From the NCBI RefSeq assembly GCF_042646205.1, contig NZ_JBHRTF010000004.1, positions 930,001 to 994,000 of the forward strand: DNA of 64,000 nucleotides, written 5' to 3'. The position numbers and the translations under genes were made by a program. Source of the stretch: Cellvibrio fontiphilus_A (GTDB taxonomy: Bacteria; Pseudomonadota; Gammaproteobacteria; Pseudomonadales; Cellvibrionaceae). This document shows positions 16,478 through 25,054 of this stretch, piece after piece (position 1 is the stretch's first letter; every line of letters starts with the position of its first letter). A model generated the notes under the pieces. The model made no database searches, was not told the DNA's origin, and saw nothing but the letters and a program-made list of their open reading frames with translations.

Positions 16478-18106
16478 ATGACAATCAACGAATCGGTTCC
16501 TTGGAGTTTTGCGCTCTGGGCGCTGTTGTTAATACCGCTGCTCATTAGCGCTATGGCGGCACGCAGCTGGGGTTGGGCGCTGGCAACGCGCGCAGCGGGT
16601 TTTAACCTGCTCTTAGCTGCAAGTTTGTGGCTGATCGCACTGGAGGAACCATTGCAAAGCGGTGTGCTGCGCTTGGGCGTGCTGCAGGCGACGCTGTTAG
16701 TGCTGGTGAACTTTTTAGGTTGGATCATCTACCGCTATGCCGCCACCAATTTTCAAGGCGATAGCGACGGCGCGCGTTTTCTGCGCTGGCTTACCCTGAC
16801 GCTGCTGGCCGTGCAAACCCTGCTGTTGGTTGATCACTTAGTACTGTTTTGGGCGGCCTGGGTCGGTGTCAGCCTGAGCTTGAATCAGCTGCTGCTGTTT
16901 TATCCGGATCGCCCGCGTGCACTTTTGGCTGCGCACAAAAAATTCCTTATCGCGCGCGCCTCTGAGCTGCTGTTAGCACTCGCGATTGGTCTGCTCTACA
17001 GCCAATTCAATAGCTTCTCCCTGTCACAGATCATGGCGCAAATCGCCCAGCTTCAGGCCGATCAACTGAGCTGGCCGCTGATTCTGGCGGCGCTCTGTGT
17101 GGCGCAGGTGGCGCTGCTCAAATGTGCCCAGTTGCCGCTGCAGGGTTGGCTGATTCAGGTGGTGGAATCGCCCACGCCGGTCTCCGCCTTGCTCCACGCC
17201 GGGGTGATTAATTTGGGCGGTGTGCTCTTGCTGTTGTTTGCGCCCTTGCTCAGCCAAGTGGTGGTCGCCCAGTGGTTATTGCTGCTGGTGGCGGGGCCAT
17301 CGGCGGTACTCGCGGCGCTGATTATGACTACCCGTATCAGCGTCAAGGTGCGCTTGGCCTGGTCTACTTGCGCACAAATGGGGTTGATGCTGGTGGAGTG
17401 CGCCCTCGGTTTGTACGAATTGGCACTGCTGCACCTGATCGCCCACTCCTGCTACAAGGCGCGCGCGTTTTTGGCCGCCGGTAGCGCGGTGAATGAGCAG
17501 CTGGAACAGTCAGTGGGCGATGCCTTGGGCAGCGCGCGCTTGCCAAGTTTGAGCCAATGGCTGGGTGCGACGCTGCTGGTGGTGCCACTGGTAACCGGAG
17601 TGGTTTGGTTGGCGCACAGCTATCTGTTTGCGGCTGCCGACAGTAACGCGATTAGTGGCTCGAACGCGATCAGCGGTTCGCTAGTGCCTTGGGTGATTTT
17701 ATCTGTCGCGCTTATCACCCTGGTTGCCCAAGGGCTGGCGCAACAGGCGGCGCTATCCCGTCACTGGTGGCGCCCCATGCTGGCGGGCTTGCTGCTAGCG
17801 GCGGCCTTGGTCGCGCTTTACCTCGCACTTAAAACCGGTTTGGCGCAGGCGCTGGAGCTTGCCCCCAGGGCGGCCAATCTCTGGGCTGATCTGTGGGTCT
17901 GCAGCCTGTTACTAGTGCTTATGCTGGCGAGTTACAGCCTGCAGCGCTGGCCGCTTAATACCCAGGTACGCCGCCTGTGGATCGCCTTAAACGCTGGTCT
18001 GTATTTGGATGAATGGATGACCCGCTTCACCCTGCGCTGGTGGCCAGTGACCCTGACCCCCGGTGCCACCCAACCCTCTTTTCTTGATGCTGAGGTGAAA
18101 TCATGA
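16478..18106 (+). CDS. dabB: DabB, proton-channel subunit of a DAB inorganic carbon transporter
   Basis: The product is 542 residues with about 14 hydrophobic segments of the NuoL/MrpA proton-conducting type. In DAB complexes this subunit couples cation flow to CO2 hydration by DabA. The LLHAGVINLGG segment is the conserved proton-translocating motif of this superfamily. I start at the second of two adjacent ATG codons (16478) because the GGGGGT lies six bases before it; 16475 is the alternative. Its stop overlaps the dabA start in ATGA. DUF2309-linked NuoL-like proteins are distinct from complex I; no other nuo gene is nearby, which supports the assignment. Confidence 0.9.
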   Translation: MTINESVPWSFALWALLLIPLLISAMAARSWGWALATRAAGFNLLLAASLWLIALEEPLQSGVLRLGVLQATLLVLVNFLGWIIYRYAATNFQGDSDGARFLRWLTLTLLAVQTLLLVDHLVLFWAAWVGVSLSLNQLLLFYPDRPRALLAAHKKFLIARASELLLALAIGLLYSQFNSFSLSQIMAQIAQLQADQLSWPLILAALCVAQVALLKCAQLPLQGWLIQVVESPTPVSALLHAGVINLGGVLLLLFAPLLSQVVVAQWLLLLVAGPSAVLAALIMTTRISVKVRLAWSTCAQMGLMLVECALGLYELALLHLIAHSCYKARAFLAAGSAVNEQLEQSVGDALGSARLPSLSQWLGATLLVVPLVTGVVWLAHSYLFAAADSNAISGSNAISGSLVPWVILSVALITLVAQGLAQQAALSRHWWRPMLAGLLLAAALVALYLALKTGLAQALELAPRAANLWADLWVCSLLLVLMLASYSLQRWPLNTQVRRLWIALNAGLYLDEWMTRFTLRWWPVTLTPGATQPSFLDAEVKS

Positions 18107-20622
18107 GTGCGCTTGCTAATCGTTTGCCGAACACCGCCTTAGCGCTGGATGCCTTTGCCTTGCGCGCCGCCCAAGCCGCCAGCGCGCGTATCGCGCCAAT
18201 CTGGCCGCTGGATAAAACCGTCGCCGTAAACCCTTGGTGGCACTGGCGCGACACGCCCATGAGCCAGGTGGTGGCGCGTTTGGCCAGCCTGCGCGCTGTG
18301 CGCCTGCTGATGCCCAAGGCCTATTATCGTCGCCAGTTTCCTGAGCCTATCAGCACCGGGCAGTTGATACTGGCGGCGCGTGAGTTGGGCGTGGCGGCAT
18401 CGCCCCAAGCCTTGGTGGATTACCTTAACGAGCCGGAGCATTTGCCCCAGTGGAAAAACCTGAGCGATTGGCTGGATGAGCAGCCCGCCCAAGCCACCAA
18501 AATGCCCTGGCGCGACGAGATCACCCAGCAGATCAGCCAATCTTGCGGTCTGTTCTACAGCTACCCCGAGCGTCACCCCAAACCCTTGGATGCACCCGGC
18601 AGCTTTTACAGCTTTTGGCGCGAGATCATCCAGCAAGACGCAGGTTTGGCGATTTTGATGGAGGCGCCTGAATTGCATGGCTTTTTCCTCAGCCTGCCAG
18701 AGAGCCCGGCTGCGGTTATCAGCCACATGTATAGCGAGCTACAACAGCAGGGTGTGATTGATGAGGCGGGCTTTGAAAAATACTGTCTGGCGCTGCTGTT
18801 GGATATTAACGGTTGGGCGGCAGTGTTTGCGCGCAACGCCCAGCAGGGAGCGACTGACGCCCAAGGTTTGAATTGCTTGGGCGATTTGCTCGCCGTGAGG
18901 CTCGCGTGGGAGTGGGCGCTCTGGTGGTGGCTGGCGCAACCCGCGCAACAAAATATCGCCGTGTGCGGCCAGTTTATCGAGCAATTCCAGCAAGCCATGT
19001 TGCGCGAGGCTGTGTGTCACCAGCGCCAGCAGTACCTCTGGGTATGGCAGCGCGCGCTGGAGCTGAGCCAGCAGGCGCAGTTTGCGCAGCAGCTCACCCG
19101 CGTTGAACCGCTTACACCGGTCATGGCGCAGGCCAGTGCCAGTCTCGCGCCGGCGCTGCAGGCGGTATTTTGTATTGATGTGCGCTCCGAGCCCATGCGC
19201 CGCGCGCTGGAATCGGTCTCGCCAGATATCCAAACCCTCGGCTTTGCCGGCTTTTTTGGTTTGCCCATCGCCTATCAACCTATGGCGACTCCTTTGCAGC
19301 GGCCGCAGTTGCCGGCGCTCTTGCAGCCCGCCCTCAGTGCGCGCCCGGTGTTGCAAGCCGGTGGCCAGCAGCGCCAGCTCAAACCGCTGCTGAGCAAGCG
19401 CGCCAAAACCAATACCGGCGCACAGGCCGCCGCCAGTTTCGGCTGGGTGGAGGCCAAGGGCATAGTGGATGGCCTGCGCCTGCTCGCCCAGAGCTTTGGC
19501 TACCAGCACGATGCCAACCCGCTCAACCAGTTTGCCAATATCAGGGGCTGGGAATTGTGGCGCGCTGGCGAACCGCTATCGCCCCAAGAGATCGCCAATC
19601 TGCTTGCCGGGGTGCTGCGTCATATGGGGCTGACCCAAGGCTTTGCCCCGCGGGTGTTACTGGTCGCCCACGGCAGTTGCACCGCCAACAACCCGCTCGC
19701 CGCCGGTTTGGACTGCGGTGCTTGCGGCGGGCAGTCGGGCGAGGTGAATGTGCGGGTGTTGGCCTATTTCCTCAACCTCGCGCCGGTGCGCGAAGCATTG
19801 GCGGCGCAGGGTATTCATATTCCTGCGGCGACCCGTTTTGTCCCTTGTTTGCACAACACTACCAGCGATGACATAGAGTGGTTTGCCGCACCCGATGAAC
19901 CCGCCCAAGCTGCCGAAGAAACCTGGCAGCGCTGGCTGCAGGCGGCCAGCGAACGGGCGCGGGCGCAGCGTGCCGGTGCCATGGCAATTAGCGCCACCAC
20001 GCCTGATGCCCGCGCGCGTGCTTTTGCCGAGCGCACCCGCGACTGGGCACAGCTGCGGCCGGAGTGGGGCTTGGCCAATAACGCCGCCTTTATTGTCGCG
20101 CCACGGGCGGCGACCCGCGGCTTGAATCTGGGCGGCCGCGCCTTTTTGCACGACTATCACTGGCAGGCGGATAAGGATTTTGCAACCCTCGAATTAATCA
20201 TCACCGCGCCCATGGTGGTCACCCAGTGGATCAACCTGCAGTACTACGCTTCCATGACCGACAACTTGCATTACGGCAGCGGCAATAAGCTGCTGCACAA
20301 TGTGGTGGGTGGCAATTTGGGGGTATTTGAGGGCAACGGCGGCGATCTGCGCATCGGCCTGCCGCTGCAATCCCTGCACGATGGCAAAGACTGGCGCCAT
20401 CAACCGGTGCGCTTGAATGTGTATTTGGCGGCACCCCGGCAGGCGATTGCGGGGATTATCCAGCGCCATCCGGATATTGCCGCGCTTATCAACAACGAAT
20501 GGCTCTATGTGTTCCAGTGGGATAGGGAGGAGCGGCGCATCAGCCGCTATCTGCGCGACCAGTGGCACGCCGTACCTGCGCTGGAGTCAGCGCTTGATTA
20601 TGCTGGCGAGGTGTCGGCGTGA
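18103..20622 (+). CDS. dabA: DabA, carbonic-anhydrase-like subunit of a DAB inorganic carbon transporter (DUF2309)
   Basis: The product is 839 residues, normal for DabA (UPF0753/DUF2309). It forms the cytoplasmic part of a membrane complex that hydrates CO2 one way to bicarbonate. The zinc and catalytic residues expected from the Halothiobacillus protein are present: Cys357 and Asp359 in FCIDVRSEPMRRALE, His523 in VAHGSC, and Cys538 in LDCGACGG. The C-terminal segment with HNVVGGNLGVFEGNGGDLRIGLP is also typical. It is translationally coupled to dabB upstream (ATGA) and to cysD downstream (GTGA). GC is high (39 of 60 in two sampled lines) compared with about 45% in trp and greA lines. Confidence 0.95.
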   Translation: MSALANRLPNTALALDAFALRAAQAASARIAPIWPLDKTVAVNPWWHWRDTPMSQVVARLASLRAVRLLMPKAYYRRQFPEPISTGQLILAARELGVAASPQALVDYLNEPEHLPQWKNLSDWLDEQPAQATKMPWRDEITQQISQSCGLFYSYPERHPKPLDAPGSFYSFWREIIQQDAGLAILMEAPELHGFFLSLPESPAAVISHMYSELQQQGVIDEAGFEKYCLALLLDINGWAAVFARNAQQGATDAQGLNCLGDLLAVRLAWEWALWWWLAQPAQQNIAVCGQFIEQFQQAMLREAVCHQRQQYLWVWQRALELSQQAQFAQQLTRVEPLTPVMAQASASLAPALQAVFCIDVRSEPMRRALESVSPDIQTLGFAGFFGLPIAYQPMATPLQRPQLPALLQPALSARPVLQAGGQQRQLKPLLSKRAKTNTGAQAAASFGWVEAKGIVDGLRLLAQSFGYQHDANPLNQFANIRGWELWRAGEPLSPQEIANLLAGVLRHMGLTQGFAPRVLLVAHGSCTANNPLAAGLDCGACGGQSGEVNVRVLAYFLNLAPVREALAAQGIHIPAATRFVPCLHNTTSDDIEWFAAPDEPAQAAEETWQRWLQAASERARAQRAGAMAISATTPDARARAFAERTRDWAQLRPEWGLANNAAFIVAPRAATRGLNLGGRAFLHDYHWQADKDFATLELIITAPMVVTQWINLQYYASMTDNLHYGSGNKLLHNVVGGNLGVFEGNGGDLRIGLPLQSLHDGKDWRHQPVRLNVYLAAPRQAIAGIIQRHPDIAALINNEWLYVFQWDREERRISRYLRDQWHAVPALESALDYAGEVSA

Positions 20623-21542
20623 ACTACTCTATGACCCATTTGCAAACCCTGGAAGCCGAGGCCATCGCCATTTTGCGGGAGGTGGCCGCCAGTTTTGACA
20701 ACCCCTGCATGTTCTACTCCATCGGCAAGGATTCCACTGTGATGCTGCATCTGGCGCGCAAGGCATTCTGGCCTGCGCCCGTGCCCTTCACTCTGCTGCA
20801 CATAGATACCACCTGGGAATTTGCGGAAATGGCGCGCTTTCGCGACCGCTTGGCTGAGCGCCTCAACTTGAAACTTAAGGTGCATATCAACGAAGAGGCG
20901 CTGGCGCAGGGTGTGCACCCGATTTTATCCGGCTCGGTGAAATACAACGATCAAATGAAAACCCAAGCGCTGAAACAGGCGCTACGCCAGTACAAATTCG
21001 ATGCCGCGCTGGGTGGCGCGCGCCGCGACGAGGAGAAATCCCGCGCCAAAGAGCGCGTGTTTTCAGTGCGCGATGCCCATCAAACCTGGGACCCCAAAAA
21101 CCAGCGCCCGGAGTTGTGGGATTTGTACAACACCCGCTTGAACCCCGGCGAGACTGTGCGTGTGTTTCCACTCTCTAACTGGACAGAGTTGGATATTTGG
21201 CTCTATATCCTGCGCGAGAATATCGACCTGGTGACGCTCTATTTTGCCGCGCCGCGCCAGAGCTGGATCAGCGAGGAATCGGGGCAGGTGTTTATTCTGG
21301 ATGACGAGCGCATGCTGCCATTTCTGACACCCGCCGAGCGCGATTCCATCGCGGTGCGGCAAGTGCGCTGTCGCACTTTGGGCTGTTATCCGCAAACTGG
21401 CGCTGTACTGAGCGATGCCAAAGACGTGAGCGCAATTATTGAGGAGTTGCTCATGAGCAAAACCAGCGAGCGGGAAGGGCGCATGCTGGATAAAGATCAG
21501 GTCGGCTCTATGGAAAAGAAAAAACGCGAGGGCTATTTCTGA
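20619..21542 (+). CDS. cysD: Sulfate adenylyltransferase subunit CysD-like protein, without CysN
   Basis: The product is 307 residues. It is full-length CysD-like, the ATP-pyrophosphatase subunit that normally works with the GTPase CysN to make adenosine phosphosulfate. The PP-loop YSIGKDSTVMLHLARKAF, the GGARRDEEKSRAKERVFS motif, and the FPLSNWTELDIW and SMEKKKREGYF ending are all intact. I start at the GTG at 20619, with GAGG seven bases upstream inside dabA; an ATG at 20631 is also possible. It overlaps dabA by four bases (GTGA). No cysN follows; the next gene is a DUF6671 protein. It is either a second CysD paralogue serving another process, or it pairs with a CysN encoded elsewhere. It is clearly part of the dab operon by spacing. 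Confidence 0.9.
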   Translation: MNYSMTHLQTLEAEAIAILREVAASFDNPCMFYSIGKDSTVMLHLARKAFWPAPVPFTLLHIDTTWEFAEMARFRDRLAERLNLKLKVHINEEALAQGVHPILSGSVKYNDQMKTQALKQALRQYKFDAALGGARRDEEKSRAKERVFSVRDAHQTWDPKNQRPELWDLYNTRLNPGETVRVFPLSNWTELDIWLYILRENIDLVTLYFAAPRQSWISEESGQVFILDDERMLPFLTPAERDSIAVRQVRCRTLGCYPQTGAVLSDAKDVSAIIEELLMSKTSEREGRMLDKDQVGSMEKKKREGYF

Positions 21543-22393
21543 TGTCATCTCACCCGCGCGCCTTGCAATTTCACGGCGCGCATTTTGGTCTGTTAAGCCT
21601 GCACCATAAGGCATCTATCATCGCCCCGCTGCTGGCTGAGCGCTGGCAGGCTCGCCTGACCAATAGCACTGCTTTTGATACCGATACCTTGGGCACCTTT
21701 AGTGGTGAGGTGGAGCGCCGCCTTACGCCAGTTGAATGTGCGTTGCACAAGGCACGCTTGGCGCTGGAGCTGACCGGCGCCGACTTTGGCTTGGGCAGTG
21801 AGGGCAGTTTTGGCGCATCCCCTTGGGGCATAGGTACTCACAATCAGGAGTTGGTTGCCTGTGTACCGGCCAAGGGTGATTGGGCGGTGGTGGGAGGTTA
21901 TGCCGCGCCTTTTGCGGCGGATGAATACCGCTATGGCGATACCGAAGCGCAGCAGCGCTTTTGGCAGCAGCTACCGGCAGGGCAGGGCGTGATGGCAGTG
22001 GCGTCTGGCCACAAGGCCGGCAGGAGCATTAAAGCTATAACCACCCAAGCGGAGCTAGAGGCGCAGCTCGCCGCGCACTTCGCTGAACAAATCCCTGCCG
22101 ATTTGCGTATTACGTATGACTTGCGCGCCCATCAATCGCCCCAGCGGCGCGTGCATATAGCGCGGGCGGCCGAGAATCTGTTTGCGCGTTTAGCTTGTGT
22201 TTGCCCGGACTGTGCGCGACCGGGATTTTGGCCGGATCAAACCGAAACCGGCTTGCCCTGCGCCGCCTGCGGCACGCCAACCCACAGCCTGATTGCGCGC
22301 ATCGCCCAGTGCGCCGGTTGCGGTTATCAGCAGCGTACAGCGGTGGCTGAGGCGCTGGCCGATCCAGCCACTTGCCCTTGGTGTAACCCCTGA
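21542..22393 (+). CDS. DUF6671 family zinc-ribbon protein
   Basis: The product is 283 residues. The N-terminal part has TLGTFSGEVERRLTP and ALELTGADFGLGSEGSFG, which I recognise as the DUF6671 pattern. The C-terminal 65 residues hold four CxxC pairs (CPDC, CAAC, CAGC, CPWC), enough for two zinc ribbons. No function is established for this family that I know of. Its ATG shares one base with the cysD stop (TGATG), so it is translationally coupled to it. It is the last gene of the dabB-dabA-cysD operon. Confidence 0.75.
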   Translation: MSSHPRALQFHGAHFGLLSLHHKASIIAPLLAERWQARLTNSTAFDTDTLGTFSGEVERRLTPVECALHKARLALELTGADFGLGSEGSFGASPWGIGTHNQELVACVPAKGDWAVVGGYAAPFAADEYRYGDTEAQQRFWQQLPAGQGVMAVASGHKAGRSIKAITTQAELEAQLAAHFAEQIPADLRITYDLRAHQSPQRRVHIARAAENLFARLACVCPDCARPGFWPDQTETGLPCAACGTPTHSLIARIAQCAGCGYQQRTAVAEALADPATCPWCNP

Positions 22394-22476
22394 GCCTTGG
22401 ATATAGGTAGGATGCAAACCCCCAGATTATGCGCAGCCACTATCAAAACGATTGACTTGCGACCACTTAACCCCGA

Positions 22477-23454
22477 ATGAGGCAAACCATGACCCTGCTG
22501 CTTGATGCCAAGCGCGATTCTGACCTGCAGCACGCCATCAGCCTGCTGCGCGCCGGTGAGCTGGTGGCTGTGCCCACCGAAACGGTTTACGGTTTAGCGG
22601 CAGATGCCCGTCAACCCGCGGCAGTAAGCGGGATTTTTGCCGCCAAACAGCGCCCGGCAAATCATCCGTTAATCGTGCATCTGGGGCATATCGCCCAGCT
22701 TGAGGAGTGGGTGACACAGGTGCCTGATGTCGCTCTTGCCCTTGCCAATCACTTTTGGCCGGGGCCTCTGACGCTGGTATTGCCCAAGGCAACTTGGGTA
22801 GACCCCATAGTCACCGGCGGGCGCGATACCCTGGCGCTGCGTATTCCGGCGCATCCGGCACTGCGCGAGTTGCTCCAGCGCGGCAACCTCGCGGTGGCGG
22901 CCCCCTCGGCCAATCCCCATAAAGGGCTCAGCCCGACCAGTGCCGCGCAAGTGATGGCGTGTATGCAGGGCAAGTTGGCGGCGGTCTTGGATGGCGGCGA
23001 CTGCACGGTGGGTATTGAGTCCACCATTGTGGATCTCACCAGCGCTGAACCCAGAGTCTTGCGCGCAGGGCCTATCACGGCCTCGACCCTGGCGGATTTC
23101 CTCGGTAGCCCTGTGCATCACCCGCAGCAACACAATGTGGCGGTGCCCGGCAATATGCAGGTGCACTATCGCCCACGCACCCGCCTCAAACTCAAAACAA
23201 GCGCCGAAGTTCAGCTGGATCCGGGTTATAGGGTTGCGCGCTTGCTGCTCTCTGAGCCGCAGGATCCGGTGAGTGTCGGTTTTGCCCTGACGCGCCTGAT
23301 GCCGCAGGACAAACCCGCCTATGCCCGTTTGCTCTATCGCGCCCTGCACGAGGCGGATCAGTTGGGCGCCAAAGAAATCTGGGTGGAGCTACCGCCCACC
23401 AGCGAAGACTGGGCCGATGTGCAGGATCGGCTGGGGCGTGCCGCCAGTAGTTGA
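22477..23454 (+). CDS. L-threonylcarbamoyladenylate synthase, Sua5 type
   Basis: The product is 325 residues. It makes threonylcarbamoyl-AMP from threonine, bicarbonate and ATP for the t6A modification of tRNAs that read ANN codons. The YrdC domain (about 10-205) has VPTETVYGLAADA, the KxR motif in AAKQRPANHPLIVH, and the AAPSANPHKGLSPTSA segment. The extra C-terminal Sua5 domain (about 225-320) makes it longer than the TsaC form. Many gammaproteobacteria keep the shorter TsaC elsewhere; I cannot tell whether this one is the only copy. The gap to DUF6671 is 83 bases, so readthrough from the dab operon is possible. Confidence 0.92.
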   Translation: MRQTMTLLLDAKRDSDLQHAISLLRAGELVAVPTETVYGLAADARQPAAVSGIFAAKQRPANHPLIVHLGHIAQLEEWVTQVPDVALALANHFWPGPLTLVLPKATWVDPIVTGGRDTLALRIPAHPALRELLQRGNLAVAAPSANPHKGLSPTSAAQVMACMQGKLAAVLDGGDCTVGIESTIVDLTSAEPRVLRAGPITASTLADFLGSPVHHPQQHNVAVPGNMQVHYRPRTRLKLKTSAEVQLDPGYRVARLLLSEPQDPVSVGFALTRLMPQDKPAYARLLYRALHEADQLGAKEIWVELPPTSEDWADVQDRLGRAASS

Positions 23455-23885
23455 TCGCCCGGCCGACTCGCAGTCGCAACCCACATCAGTGGTTAAGAAG
23501 AGTGCAATATCTAATAGACACAATCAGCTCGCTCCCGTAGAATTCGCAGCCAGATTGCGCCCAGCCGCTAACGCGGGCGACACAAAATACAAGACGGTTC
23601 GCACAAGAACATAAAAAGGCGAGATGAGATCAGGGTTTCATCTCGCTTTTTTACAACCAAACGTTTTGCAGTCAGTTCAATTTTGCCTTTTTACTCAATG
23701 ACTTATCGCGCCGCCTATACCATCAGCGACAGTGCGACTGGATTTTTGAGCCCAAAAAAACTGAACCTCTGCGCGGCGCCGGTGACGAACCCATAATCAT
23801 TTATTAGCTCGCTTTAAGGGTATCCAGCAGGTTGTTTCTGCCGGTGTTCTCCAAGCCAAAACCCCAACCAATTCAGGAGGTTGTT
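23455..23885. other. Intergenic region between Sua5 and carA
   Basis: This holds 431 bases with no protein gene that I can support. A strong terminator hairpin stands at 23613-23652, about 160 bases after the Sua5 stop, with a GC-rich hairpin-like stretch (GCCGC/GCGGGC) shortly before it. The carA leader is the remaining 230 bases. I do not see a clear PyrR, Pur or arginine box. Confidence 0.5.
23613..23652 (+). terminator. Intrinsic terminator between Sua5 and carA
   Basis: GCGAGATGA and TCATCTCGC pair around a loop of about ten bases, flanked by AAAAAG and six T. It may end the dab-Sua5 transcript or a short RNA from 23455-23613. Confidence 0.85.
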
Positions 23886-25043
23886 TTGACTACTCAGGAA
23901 TCCCTTCCTGCCCCGAAAAAGGCCATTTTGGTTCTTGCCGACGGTAGTGTGTTCCGTGGCACCGCGATTGGTGCCGATGGTTTGTCTGTGGGTGAGGTGG
24001 TGTTTAATACCGCTATCACCGGTTATCAGGAAATCCTCACCGATCCTTCCTACGCCCAGCAAATCGTTACCCTCACTTATCCCCATATCGGCAATACCGG
24101 CACCAACAGCGAAGACGAAGAATGCGACCGCATTTGGGCAACGGGTTTAGTGATTCGCGATCTGCCGCTGCTAGCCAGCAACTTCCGCAATACCCAGAGC
24201 CTGTCTGACTACCTCAAAGCGCGCAATGTGATTGGCATCGCTGATATAGATACCCGTCGCCTGACCCGCATCCTGCGCGACAAAGGCGCTCAAAATGGCT
24301 GCCTCATGGCGGGCGATGACGTAGACGAAGCCAAAGCCCTGGCAGCCGCCAAAGCCTTTGGTGGCCTGAAAGGTTTGGATTTGGCAAAAGAAGTTACCGT
24401 CAGCGAGCCATACAGCTGGAATGAAAGCAGCTGGGCGCTGGGCGAAGGACACAAGGTTTTGAATGGCGCCAAGCCATTTAAAGTTGTGGCTTATGACTTC
24501 GGCGTTAAGCGCAACATCCTGCGTATGCTGGCAGACCGCGGTTGCGACTTGACGGTAGTTCCCGCCAAAACGACAGCGGCGGAAGTGCTGGCCATGAATC
24601 CAGACGGTATCTTCCTCTCCAATGGCCCTGGCGATCCTGAGCCATGTACCTATGCCATCGAGGCGATCAAATCATTCCTTGAAACCGATATTCCGGTATT
24701 TGGTATCTGTCTCGGCCACCAATTGCTGGCGCTGGCATCGGGTGCCAAAACCATCAAGATGAAATTCGGTCACCACGGCGGCAACCATCCGGTACAAAAT
24801 CTGGACACCCAGCGTGTATTGATCACCGCGCAGAACCACGGTTTTGCGGTGGAAGAGAGCAGCTTGCCTGCCAATCTGCGTGCGACCCACAAGTCGCTGT
24901 TTGATGGTTCCCTGCAAGGTATCCATCGCACCGACAAGCCCGCGTTCAGCTTCCAGGGGCACCCTGAAGCGAGCCCCGGCCCGCACGAAGCCGACACCTT
25001 GTTCGACCACTTTATTGAATTGATGCAAGCCCGCAAGTCTTAA
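23886..25043 (+). CDS. carA: Carbamoyl phosphate synthase small subunit
   Basis: The product is 385 residues. It is the glutaminase that supplies ammonia to CarB for carbamoyl phosphate, feeding pyrimidines and arginine. The amidotransferase motif FGICLGHQLLALA has the nucleophile Cys275, and the FQGHPEASPGP histidine is intact. No ATG lies near the start: I begin at TTG 23886 because AGGAGG stands five bases upstream and the protein then starts MTTQESLPAPKKAILVL, the family position. An earlier TTG at 23832 has no ribosome site. carB starts 11 bases after the stop. Confidence 0.95.
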   Translation: MTTQESLPAPKKAILVLADGSVFRGTAIGADGLSVGEVVFNTAITGYQEILTDPSYAQQIVTLTYPHIGNTGTNSEDEECDRIWATGLVIRDLPLLASNFRNTQSLSDYLKARNVIGIADIDTRRLTRILRDKGAQNGCLMAGDDVDEAKALAAAKAFGGLKGLDLAKEVTVSEPYSWNESSWALGEGHKVLNGAKPFKVVAYDFGVKRNILRMLADRGCDLTVVPAKTTAAEVLAMNPDGIFLSNGPGDPEPCTYAIEAIKSFLETDIPVFGICLGHQLLALASGAKTIKMKFGHHGGNHPVQNLDTQRVLITAQNHGFAVEESSLPANLRATHKSLFDGSLQGIHRTDKPAFSFQGHPEASPGPHEADTLFDHFIELMQARKS

Positions 25044-25054
25044 TCGGAGCCGAC

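Noticed and set aside
22669..23349. A 226-codon open frame opposite Sua5
   Set aside because: It is Arg/His/Gly-rich without a domain, and Sua5 on the other strand is fully conserved.
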